A DNA stretch of 51,051 bases from positions 1 through 51,051 of the forward strand of contig JADMKQ010000003.1 in the NCBI GenBank assembly GCA_015478735.1, in the 5' to 3' direction. The translations under genes were made by a program, and so were the position numbers. Below the pieces are notes generated by a model. That model was given only the letters and a program-made list of their open reading frames with translations, ran no database searches and was not told the DNA's origin. Position 1 is the first letter of the stretch, and each line of letters begins with the position of its first letter. The DNA comes from Sphingorhabdus sp. (GTDB taxonomy: Bacteria > Pseudomonadota > Alphaproteobacteria > Sphingomonadales > Sphingomonadaceae). Positions 43,528 to 51,051 of this stretch are shown in pieces.

Positions 43528-45099
43528 ATGGCATTAAATCCTGTCACCTATCTGGAACAGCCTTTCGGACAAATGGCCGAGCTTATCAACGCCCATGCCG
43601 AGAACCAGCCGGAGCGGATTGCGCTCGATGATAGTGAGGAAAAACTGAGCTGGGCGCAGACAGCCGATCTGGTCAACCGGGTCGCGGCGCAGCTTCAGGC
43701 AGATGGCTTGAAAAAAGGGCAGGCGGTTTCGATCCTCGGCACAACGACAGTCCGCTATGCCATTGCCTATCTTGCCGCGATCGTGGCTGGTGGCTGCGCG
43801 GCGCCGCTCACTACCTCCGCGACGCCGAAGCAGCTTGCAAATATGATGGCCGACAGCGGCGCGATGCATCTCTTTGTCGATAGCGCGAAACGTGCGGAGC
43901 TTTTCGACAGCGGTATTGACCTGCCGCCGCTCAAGCATGTCATGCTGGATGTGGCACAGGAAGACGCTCCGTTGATGTATGACTGGATGGCGGAAGAAGG
44001 CGCCATCCCGGAAGATCTGGGCGCTGGTCCCAAAGATCCGTTCAACATCATCTATTCCAGCGGCACGACAGGCACGCCCAAGGGCATTGTCCACAGCCGC
44101 CAGATGCGCTGGTATCAAATCTCCGTCGGCGAAGGCACCGGCTATGGCAAACCGGGTCAGGTGTCGCTGTTATCAACCCCGCTCTATTCCAACACGACGC
44201 TGGCTGTTTTCCTGCCGACCATGGCTTATGGCGGCACGGCCATCCTTATGCGGAAATTTGATTGCCAGCGCTGGCTGGAACTGGCTCAGGAAAACCGCGT
44301 GTCCCATACCATGCTGGTCCCCGTGCAATATCAGCGGCTGATGGATTTCGAGGGCTTTGACGACTATGATCTGAGCAGCTTCACCCATAAATATTGCACC
44401 AGCGCGCCGTTTTCTGCCGAACTAAAGGCCGAAGTCATAAAACGCATGCCCGGCGGATTGATCGAGGTTTACTCGATGACCGAAGGCGGCGTGGTCTGCA
44501 TCCTGCTCGCCCATGCCCATCCGGACAAATTGCACACGGTCGGCATTGCCTGGGGCGGCAGTGAAGTGATTACCGTGGACGAAGATCTGAACCGTTTGCC
44601 ACGCGGTGAAATAGGCGAGCTGGTCGGGCGGTCACAAACGATGATGAGCGGTTACCAGAACCAGCCGGAAAAAACCGAGGAAGCAAGCTGGTATGATGAA
44701 AATGGCGACCGCTGGCAACGCATGGGCGACATTGGCAAGGTGGATGAGGATGGCTTCATCACCCTGATGGGCCGGTCAAAAGACATGATTATTTCCGGCG
44801 GCTTCAACATCTATCCCCGCGACCTCGAAGAAGCATTGATGGCGCAGCCCGATGTTGCCGATGCGGCGGTGGTCGGTATAGCTTCACGGCAATGGGGCGA
44901 AACGCCTGTCGGCTTTGTCGTGGTAGAAGCAGGCGCATCGCTTGATCTGGAAGCGCTGAGAGAGGCGACCAATGCCCAGCTTGGCAAGACACAGCGCCTG
45001 TCCGAACTGCATCTGGTTGATGAATTGCCGCGCAGCCATATCGGCAAGATCCTGAAAACCGAATTGCGGGAGCTGGCCGAGGCGCAAAATCCAAAATAA
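43528..45099 (+). CDS. Class I adenylate-forming enzyme (AMP-dependent acyl-CoA synthetase/ligase)
   Basis: IIYSSGTTGTPKGIVHS; YSMTEGG; GDIGKVDEDGFITLMGRSKDMIISGGFNIYPRDLEE; HIGKILK. Confidence 0.95.
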   Translation: MALNPVTYLEQPFGQMAELINAHAENQPERIALDDSEEKLSWAQTADLVNRVAAQLQADGLKKGQAVSILGTTTVRYAIAYLAAIVAGGCAAPLTTSATPKQLANMMADSGAMHLFVDSAKRAELFDSGIDLPPLKHVMLDVAQEDAPLMYDWMAEEGAIPEDLGAGPKDPFNIIYSSGTTGTPKGIVHSRQMRWYQISVGEGTGYGKPGQVSLLSTPLYSNTTLAVFLPTMAYGGTAILMRKFDCQRWLELAQENRVSHTMLVPVQYQRLMDFEGFDDYDLSSFTHKYCTSAPFSAELKAEVIKRMPGGLIEVYSMTEGGVVCILLAHAHPDKLHTVGIAWGGSEVITVDEDLNRLPRGEIGELVGRSQTMMSGYQNQPEKTEEASWYDENGDRWQRMGDIGKVDEDGFITLMGRSKDMIISGGFNIYPRDLEEALMAQPDVADAAVVGIASRQWGETPVGFVVVEAGASLDLEALREATNAQLGKTQRLSELHLVDELPRSHIGKILKTELRELAEAQNPK

Positions 45100-45159
45100 C
45101 CGCCCGCGCATGAACGCAGGCTATAGACTCTTTCCGCGCGCGAGATTAAGCGCATAGCC

Positions 45160-46719
45160 ATGTCTATAGCTCATGAAGAAACCATCCTGATCGTTGATTT
45201 TGGCTCTCAGGTCACGCAGCTTATCGCCCGGCGCGTCCGTGAAGCGGGGGTCTATTCAGAGATCGCCCCGTTCAACAATGCCGAGGAGGCGTTTGAGCGT
45301 CTGAAGCCCAAGGGAATCATCCTTTCCGGCGGCCCCGCCAGCGTCACCGAAGAAGGCAGCCCGCGCATCCCGCAGGCGTTTCTGGATGCCGGTATTCCCG
45401 TGCTTGGCATTTGCTATGGCCAGCAGGTGTTGACCACGCAACTGGGCGGTCAGGTCGAAGGCGGCGAGAGCGGTGAATTTGGCCGCGCGTTTATCGAGAT
45501 TTCCGAAAGCTGCGTCCTGTTCGACGGCCTGTGGAAAGTCGGCGAAAAGCATCAGGTGTGGATGAGCCACGGCGACAAGGTAACAGAATTTGCCCCCGGC
45601 TTCCGCATCGTCGCAACGACCGAAGGCGCACCTTTTGCGATTATCGCAGATGATGAAAAGCGCTTCTACGGCATGCAATTCCATCCCGAAGTTGTGCACA
45701 CGCCCGATGGTGGCCGCCTTGTCGCCAATTTCGTGCGCCACGTCTGTGGGTGTTCCGGTGACTGGACCATGGCAGAGTTCAAGGAAGCCAAGATCAAGGA
45801 AATTCGCGAGCAGGTAGGGGATGGCAAAGTCATTTGCGGCCTGTCCGGCGGCGTCGATAGCGCTGTTGCCGCGGTGCTGATCCACGAAGCGATCGGCGAT
45901 CAGCTCACCTGCGTCTTTGTCGATCACGGCTTGATGCGGATGGGTGAGGCGGATCAGGTGGTGAGCCTGTTCAAGGGGCATTATAATATCCCGCTGGTGC
46001 ATCTCAATGTCGAGACTTTATTCCTGAACGGCCTGAAGGGCGAGACGGACCCCGAAAAGAAGCGCAAATTCATTGGCAAGACCTTCATTGATGTCTTTGA
46101 AATTGAAGCCAAAAAAGTCGGCGGCGCGGATTTCCTCGCACAAGGCACGCTCTATCCCGATGTGATCGAAAGCGTCAGCTTTACCGGCGGTCCGAGTGTC
46201 ACAATCAAATCGCATCATAACGTCGGCGGTCTTCCCGAACGCATGAACATGAAGCTGGTCGAACCTTTGCGCGAACTGTTCAAGGATGAAGTCCGCGAAC
46301 TTGGCCGCGAGCTTGGTCTGCCCGAAATATTCGTTGGCCGCCATCCGTTCCCCGGCCCCGGCCTTGCGATTCGCATCCCCGGAGAAGTGACCAAGGAACG
46401 CTGCGACATTTTGCGCAAAGCCGACGCTATCTATCTGGAAGAAATCAGAAATGCCGGATTATATGACGCGATCTGGCAGGCCTTTGCAGTCCTGCTCCCC
46501 GTCAAAACAGTCGGCGTGATGGGCGACCAGAGAACCTATGACAGCGTCTGCGGCCTGCGCGCAGTAACCAGCACCGACGGCATGACCGCTGACGTTTATC
46601 CTTTCGACGCAGGCTTCCTGACCCGCGTTTCGACCCGGATCGTCAACGAGGTAAAGGGCATAAACCGCGTGGTCTACGATTATACCAGCAAGCCGCCGGG
46701 GACGATCGAGTGGGAGTGA
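45160..46719 (+). CDS. guaA: GMP synthase (glutamine-hydrolysing)
   Basis: [65 protein letters not shown]-terminus [11 protein letters not shown]. Confidence 0.99.
   Translation: MSIAHEETILIVDFGSQVTQLIARRVREAGVYSEIAPFNNAEEAFERLKPKGIILSGGPASVTEEGSPRIPQAFLDAGIPVLGICYGQQVLTTQLGGQVEGGESGEFGRAFIEISESCVLFDGLWKVGEKHQVWMSHGDKVTEFAPGFRIVATTEGAPFAIIADDEKRFYGMQFHPEVVHTPDGGRLVANFVRHVCGCSGDWTMAEFKEAKIKEIREQVGDGKVICGLSGGVDSAVAAVLIHEAIGDQLTCVFVDHGLMRMGEADQVVSLFKGHYNIPLVHLNVETLFLNGLKGETDPEKKRKFIGKTFIDVFEIEAKKVGGADFLAQGTLYPDVIESVSFTGGPSVTIKSHHNVGGLPERMNMKLVEPLRELFKDEVRELGRELGLPEIFVGRHPFPGPGLAIRIPGEVTKERCDILRKADAIYLEEIRNAGLYDAIWQAFAVLLPVKTVGVMGDQRTYDSVCGLRAVTSTDGMTADVYPFDAGFLTRVSTRIVNEVKGINRVVYDYTSKPPGTIEWE
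46705..46719. repeat. 15-bp direct repeat copy 1 (candidate attL), guaA 3' end
   Basis: ATCGAGTGGGAGTGA, identical to 47805-47819. Confidence 0.85.
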
Positions 46720-46794
46720 GTTGCAGCAGCGGGGCGCTCCGGTGCCCCGTCTTTGCGCCCGAAGGGGATAGTGGAACTACCAGCGAGTAAACCG

Positions 46795-47508
46795 ATGAAC
46801 AGCAGCGAAAAGATCTATTCCGGCAAGACAAAAGACCTGTACGCCCTGGCGAATGACAACATCCTCCTCGTCTTCAAGGACGACGTCACCGGGGGGGAAG
46901 ATGGCGTCATCGACCCGGGTGCCAACGCCGTCATCGGTCAGGTCGAAGGCAAAGGCCGAAAGTCTCTCGCCATGACCGAGCATTTCTTCAAGTGTCTCCA
47001 TGCCGCTGGCATCCCTACCCATCTGGTGCGTCTCGACCTCGAGCAGGCCAGCATGGAAGTCCGTCGTGCCGAGCCCCTGGGCAAGGATATCAGCGGCAAG
47101 GGTGGCCTCGAATTCATCTGCCGCACTCGGCCCTGGGGAAGTTTCCAGCGCCGTTACCAAAATTACATCGGTGAAACTACGGGTGATCTCGACTACCTCG
47201 TCGAGATCACCATCAAGGACGACGAACGCGGTGATCCGCTCATCAACGACGACACCATCGTTGCCCTCGGCCTCCTTAGCCAACAGCACCTCGATCAGGC
47301 CAAGGATCTCACCCGTCAGGTGTGCCGTATCGTCGAGTCAGACCTGGCTGACAAGGGCCTCGGCCTGATCGACATGAAGATCGAAATCGGCTTCGTCGAT
47401 GGCGAGGTCGTGGTTATCGACGAGGTCTCGGCAGATGCGATGCGGGTCATGGACGGCGAAGGCAAAGTGCTGGAACACGGGACGCTGTACGAACAACTGA
47501 TCCGCTAG
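46795..47508 (+). CDS. purC: Phosphoribosylaminoimidazole-succinocarboxamide synthase, divergent type
   Basis: MNSSEKIYSGKTKDLYALANDNILLVFKDDVTGGEDGVIDPGANAVIGQVEGKGRKSLAM...LGLIDMKIEIGFVDGEVVVIDEVSADAMRV. Confidence 0.92.
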   Translation: MNSSEKIYSGKTKDLYALANDNILLVFKDDVTGGEDGVIDPGANAVIGQVEGKGRKSLAMTEHFFKCLHAAGIPTHLVRLDLEQASMEVRRAEPLGKDISGKGGLEFICRTRPWGSFQRRYQNYIGETTGDLDYLVEITIKDDERGDPLINDDTIVALGLLSQQHLDQAKDLTRQVCRIVESDLADKGLGLIDMKIEIGFVDGEVVVIDEVSADAMRVMDGEGKVLEHGTLYEQLIR

Positions 47509-47543
47509 GGTGCTGGGGCACAGCTGACAGCATCAACCCCACG

Positions 47544-47574
47544 AAGCCCGCAGTTCATAACTGGGGGCTTTTTT
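47544..47574 (+). terminator. Rho-independent terminator of purC
   Basis: AAGCCC.CAGTT-CAT-AACTG.GGGCTTTTTT. Confidence 0.8.
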
Positions 47575-47619
47575 GCGGACTTTGAAAGTACGACATTCAC
47601 GAATGCTGCTATGTGCGTC

Positions 47620-47757
47620 TCAGCGTTCAAGTGCCGAGATGAGTTGAGCCAAGCTGCTGGCGAGGGTTTCAGTCTCGGCCGCTGAGAAGGGGCTGCTTCC
47701 AGCACTTTTGAAGAACAAGTATTGGGTATGGTATTTTTTATGGCATTGCTTGGGTGC
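47620..47757 (-). pseudogene. Possible 3' remnant of an unidentified coding sequence inside the guaA-adjacent element
   Basis: Open minus frame APKQCHKKYHTQYLFFKSAGSSPFSAAETETLASSLAQLISALER*; amphipathic C-terminal helix-like tail, no start codon. Confidence 0.25.
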
Positions 47758-47804
47758 TTATTTTTAATACACTGATTTTTAAGGTAAAATTCTATCTGTT
47801 GATA

Positions 47805-47819
47805 ATCGAGTGGGAGTGA
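47805..47819. repeat. 15-bp direct repeat copy 2 (candidate attR)
   Basis: ATCGAGTGGGAGTGA, exactly 1100 bp from copy 1. Confidence 0.85.
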
Positions 47820-47877
47820 TTCTGCTAAATTAAGCAGCCACGCATCCATCTCTTGTTCTTCGCCTGTCTTGCAGAGA

Positions 47878-47896
47878 TCCTGAAACCGGTTCAGGA
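47878..47896. repeat. 19-nt near-palindrome
   Basis: TCCTGAAACCGGTTCAGGA. Confidence 0.5.
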
Positions 47897-47941
47897 TGGC
47901 GAGTGAAAAGATAGTCATAGCTGACAAAACAGGAGAATCCC

Positions 47942-48949
47942 ATGAAAGCCATTCAACTTCACGCGCCTGCATCGCTTGATAATCTTAAACTTGTTGATCT
48001 CCCTGATCCTGCGGCGCCCGGTCCGGGTGAAATTGCGGTTCGGCTGCGGGCGTCTTCGCTCAACTATCATGATTATGCGGTGGTGAAAGGCATGATTCCG
48101 ACCGCCGAGAATCGTATTCCGATGTCGGATGGTGCGGGCGAAGTGACGGCGGTTGGTGAGGGCGTGACAGAATTTAAGGTCGGCGACACGGTTGTCTCGA
48201 CCTTCTTCCCCGACTGGCTTGATGGCGGGCCACCAGAGAGCGGCTTTCAGCGAGTGCCCGGTGACGGAATTGACGGCTATGCTTGTGAGCAGGCGGTGGG
48301 GCAGACGACTTCCTGGACCCATGCGCCCAAGGGATATAGCGCGGCAGAGGCGGCGACGCTGACCTGCGCAGGGCTTACGGCCTGGCGCGCGCTCTTCGTT
48401 GATGGCTGCGTGAAGCCCGGCGATACCGTGCTGGTGCAAGGGACTGGCGGCGTGTCGATATTTGCCCTGCAATTTGCCAAGGCGGCTGGGGCGAAGGTCA
48501 TCGCGACATCATCTTCGGATGAAAAACTGGCTCGGCTCAATGATTTGGGCGCAGACCATCTGATCAATTATAAAGAGGTGGAAGCCTGGGGACCGAAGGT
48601 GCTGGAACTGACCGGCGGGGCAGGCGTCGATTGCGTGGTGGAAATTGGCGGCCCCGGAACGCTCGACCAGTCGATGATGGCAACGCGCATCGGCGGTCAT
48701 ATTGCGCTGATCGGTGTGCTGACCGGCTTTGCCGGACCAGTGCAGACCGGACTGTTAATGGGCAAAAACCTGCGGGTACAGGGCCTCACCGTGGGCAGCC
48801 GTGCGCATCAGCTCGACATGATTGCGGCCATCGAGGTCAATGGCATCAAGCCGGTTCTCGACAAGCATTTCCCGCTGGCTGATTTGGCCGATGCATTCCG
48901 GCATCAGGAATCGGGTGCGCATTTTGGCAAGATCATTGTGGATATCTGA
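47942..48949 (+). CDS. Zinc-independent/quinone oxidoreductase-like NAD(P)-dependent alcohol dehydrogenase (MDR family)
   Basis: MKAIQLHAPASLDNLKLVDLPDPAAPGPGEIAVRLRASSLNYHDYAVVKG; VLVQGTGGVSIFALQFAKAAGAKVIATSSSDEKL. Confidence 0.92.
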   Translation: MKAIQLHAPASLDNLKLVDLPDPAAPGPGEIAVRLRASSLNYHDYAVVKGMIPTAENRIPMSDGAGEVTAVGEGVTEFKVGDTVVSTFFPDWLDGGPPESGFQRVPGDGIDGYACEQAVGQTTSWTHAPKGYSAAEAATLTCAGLTAWRALFVDGCVKPGDTVLVQGTGGVSIFALQFAKAAGAKVIATSSSDEKLARLNDLGADHLINYKEVEAWGPKVLELTGGAGVDCVVEIGGPGTLDQSMMATRIGGHIALIGVLTGFAGPVQTGLLMGKNLRVQGLTVGSRAHQLDMIAAIEVNGIKPVLDKHFPLADLADAFRHQESGAHFGKIIVDI

Positions 48950-49173
48950 TCGCTTTCCGGCGGAATGACGTGGGGCGCGTGGATTAGCTTCGCCGCCCCG
49001 ACACATGCTCGACATGACTAAGCCAGGAAGCATCAATAGGCTTTGCAACCTGAGCATATCTGGCCTATTCAGTCGGAAAGACAATCTGCACATTCCGGAG
49101 GTTTATGTGACCTATGTCCGCACAGTGGCATGTGTCTCTGGTTTGCTGCATATTCAAAACTAGGATGAAGACA

Positions 49174-49542
49174 ATGAGTAACGAAACGAAAATGTATGGC
49201 ATCTCCAATTGCGACACGATCAAGAAAGCGCGCAACTGGATGGAGAAAAACGGCATTAATTACGCTTTCCATGACTATAAGAAATCCGGCATTACCAAGG
49301 ACAAGCTGGAAGAGTGGGTGATGCAGGTCGGCTGGGAACCGCTGTTGAACAAGCGCGGCACGACGTTCAAAAAGCTGCCGGACATGGTGAAGGAAAATGT
49401 TAGCGAAGACACCGCGATCATGCTGATGCAGGAAAATCCCAGCATGATTAAGCGCCCGGTTCTGGAGCATGGTGACGAACTGGTCGTCGGTTTCAAGGCC
49501 GCAGATTATGAAGCGGTCGGACTAACCGCGCGCAACGGATAG
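49174..49542 (+). CDS. ArsC/Spx/YffB-like protein (thioredoxin fold)
   Basis: MSNETKMYGISNCDTIKKARNWMEKNGINYAFHDYKKSGITKDKLEEW...NPSMIKRPVLEHGDELVVGFK. Confidence 0.93.
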   Translation: MSNETKMYGISNCDTIKKARNWMEKNGINYAFHDYKKSGITKDKLEEWVMQVGWEPLLNKRGTTFKKLPDMVKENVSEDTAIMLMQENPSMIKRPVLEHGDELVVGFKAADYEAVGLTARNG

Positions 49543-49569
49543 ATAGCTGGCGGTTAGGGAAGGGATGTG

Positions 49570-50670
49570 ATGCAGCGGTTTTTCCTGATCCTGTTTCTTG
49601 TGACGGGAACAACCGCCTGCAACATGCAAAGCCGCGCTAATGATGGACCAGCACAATCGATGCCGACATTAACCGGAGAGCCGCCCATCATCATCGCGCA
49701 TCGCGGCGCGAGCGGCAATGTTATCGAACATACGCTGGAAGCCTATCAGCGCGGGATTGATCTGGGCGCTGATTTTATCGAGCCTGATCTGGTCCTGACA
49801 AAAGACGGGGTTCTGGTCGCTCGCCATGAGAATGAGATTAGCGAGACGACAAATGTCGCGGACAAGCCGGAATTTGCGGACCGCAAAACGACCAAGGCCA
49901 TTGACGGATCGGACCATAGCGGCTGGTTTACCGAGGATTTCACGCTCGCCGAATTAAAAACCCTGCGCGCCAAGGAACGGCTGCCAGACATAAGGGCCGC
50001 GAATACAGCCGATGACGGGAAGTTTGAAATCCCGACCTTTGAAGAAGTGCTGCAACTCATCAAGGCGCATGAGGAAAAGACCGGCAAGCGCGTGGGCGTG
50101 TATCCCGAAACCAAGCACCCGTCCTATTTCGCCTCAATCGGTCTGTCGCATGAAAAGCCAATGCTGGAACTGCTTGCAAAATATGGCTTTGCAGGCGCGG
50201 CCGACCCCGTTTTCATCCAGTCATTTGAAGTCGGCAATTTACGCGCACTCGACAAGATAACCGACATCCGGCTGGTGCAGCTTGTTTCCGAGCGGGGCGG
50301 GCCAGCAGATATGCCGGACCTTGATTATGCGGATATGCTGACAGCAGACGGGCTGGCAGAAATCGCAAGCTATGCAGATGGCATCGGACCGGCCAAGGAT
50401 CTGGTCATCGCGCGCTCGCTGCTCGGCTATCTGGGCGAGCCAACCGGTCTGGTTGCCGCGGCGCACAAGGCTGGTCTGGCCGTGCATCCCTGGACATTCC
50501 GGGCGGAAAATGCCTTTTTGCCCAAGGATTTCCAGAAGGGCGGTTCAGCATCTGACACCGGAGATATGAAAGCGGAGATCGGCGCGTTTCTGGCTACCGG
50601 GATTGATGGTTTTTTCAGCGATAATCCGCGCGAAGCCGTTTCCGCTGCCCGGCAATATTCGGACAAATGA
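49570..50670 (+). CDS. Glycerophosphodiester phosphodiesterase, lipoprotein
   Basis: Lipobox MQRFFLILFLVTGTTAC; PIIIAHRGASGNVIEHTLEAYQRGIDLGADFIEPDLVLTKDGVLVARHENEI. Confidence 0.95.
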   Translation: MQRFFLILFLVTGTTACNMQSRANDGPAQSMPTLTGEPPIIIAHRGASGNVIEHTLEAYQRGIDLGADFIEPDLVLTKDGVLVARHENEISETTNVADKPEFADRKTTKAIDGSDHSGWFTEDFTLAELKTLRAKERLPDIRAANTADDGKFEIPTFEEVLQLIKAHEEKTGKRVGVYPETKHPSYFASIGLSHEKPMLELLAKYGFAGAADPVFIQSFEVGNLRALDKITDIRLVQLVSERGGPADMPDLDYADMLTADGLAEIASYADGIGPAKDLVIARSLLGYLGEPTGLVAAAHKAGLAVHPWTFRAENAFLPKDFQKGGSASDTGDMKAEIGAFLATGIDGFFSDNPREAVSAARQYSDK

Positions 50671-50785
50671 CGCACCACGGCGCGGCGGGATTGCGCCGGC
50701 TAATAAATATTTGATTTTGCGTCTGGAAAATGGTGATTTCATGTTAGTCTGGTTTTAATGTTACCTGGAGGCTATTAGAATATCT

Positions 50786-51051
50786 ATGTCCACGACTTAC
50801 ACACTCGATACGTCAACAAGCCGTGCCAACCCGACGCCGCAGCCGATGAAGCGGCTCTCGGTCCCCAAAATCCAGCGCCGCAAGGTCGATGGCGTGACGG
50901 CAGAGCCCGTGGTGATGCTGACAGCCTATACCGCGCGGATGGCGCAGTTGCTGGACGCGCACTGCGATATGCTGCTCGTTGGTGATTCCCTTGCCCAGGT
51001 GATTTATGGCTTGCCGTCCACGATCCCGGTGACTGTGGATATGATGTGCAA
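50786..51051 (+). CDS. panB: 3-methyl-2-oxobutanoate hydroxymethyltransferase, 5' part only (truncated by window)
   Basis: [98 protein letters not shown]; open to window end. Confidence 0.93.
   Translation, partial: MSTTYTLDTSTSRANPTPQPMKRLSVPKIQRRKVDGVTAEPVVMLTAYTARMAQLLDAHCDMLLVGDSLAQVIYGLPSTIPVTVDMMC

Noticed and set aside
47505-47972. 155-aa minus-strand ORF downstream of purC
   Set aside because: Spans the candidate attR repeat, a palindrome and the start of the next gene; the composite reading frame is unlikely to be real. Only an alternate-frame remnant is noted.

Overview
51 kb chromosomal window from an alphaproteobacterium, most likely Sphingomonadales (inferred from protein sequences and synteny, not searched). 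Its core is a nearly continuous str-S10-spc-alpha ribosomal supercluster on the + strand (rpsL ~14.5 kb to rplQ ~37.4 kb): rpsL-rpsG-fusA-tuf-rpsJ-rplCDWB-rpsS-rplV-rpsC-rplP-rpmC-rpsQ-rplNXE-rpsNH-rplFR-rpsE-rpmD-rplO-secY-adk, then gdhA-rimB-rimK, then rpsM-rpsK-rpoA-rplQ. Left flank: TIGR01244-like phosphatase/sulfurtransferase (partial), recQ, MFS transporter, TolB-amidohydrolase fusion, mobA, recF, a PspC-domain gene, a CDF metal exporter, a PilZ protein, a FrnE-like DsbA protein, clpS and a phasin. Right flank: prolyl oligopeptidase, gyrB, thioesterase, lipoprotein, acyl-CoA ligase-like enzyme, guaA, an atypical purC, a quinone oxidoreductase-like ADH, an ArsC/Spx-like protein, a GDPD lipoprotein and partial panB. 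No rRNA, tRNA, CRISPR or transposase was seen. Best leads: (1) a 1.1 kb purC-bearing element at the guaA 3' end, bounded by a perfect 15-bp direct repeat of the last guaA codons; (2) gdhA-rimB-rimK, a glutamate-synthesis and ribosomal-glutamylation module, inside the ribosomal supercluster; (3) a near-consensus sigma54 promoter driving a 39-aa microprotein plus PspC; (4) a four-arm attenuator-like structure between tuf and rpsJ; (5) duplicated 15-bp TTGCAGTGCACAA operators upstream of the phasin gene.
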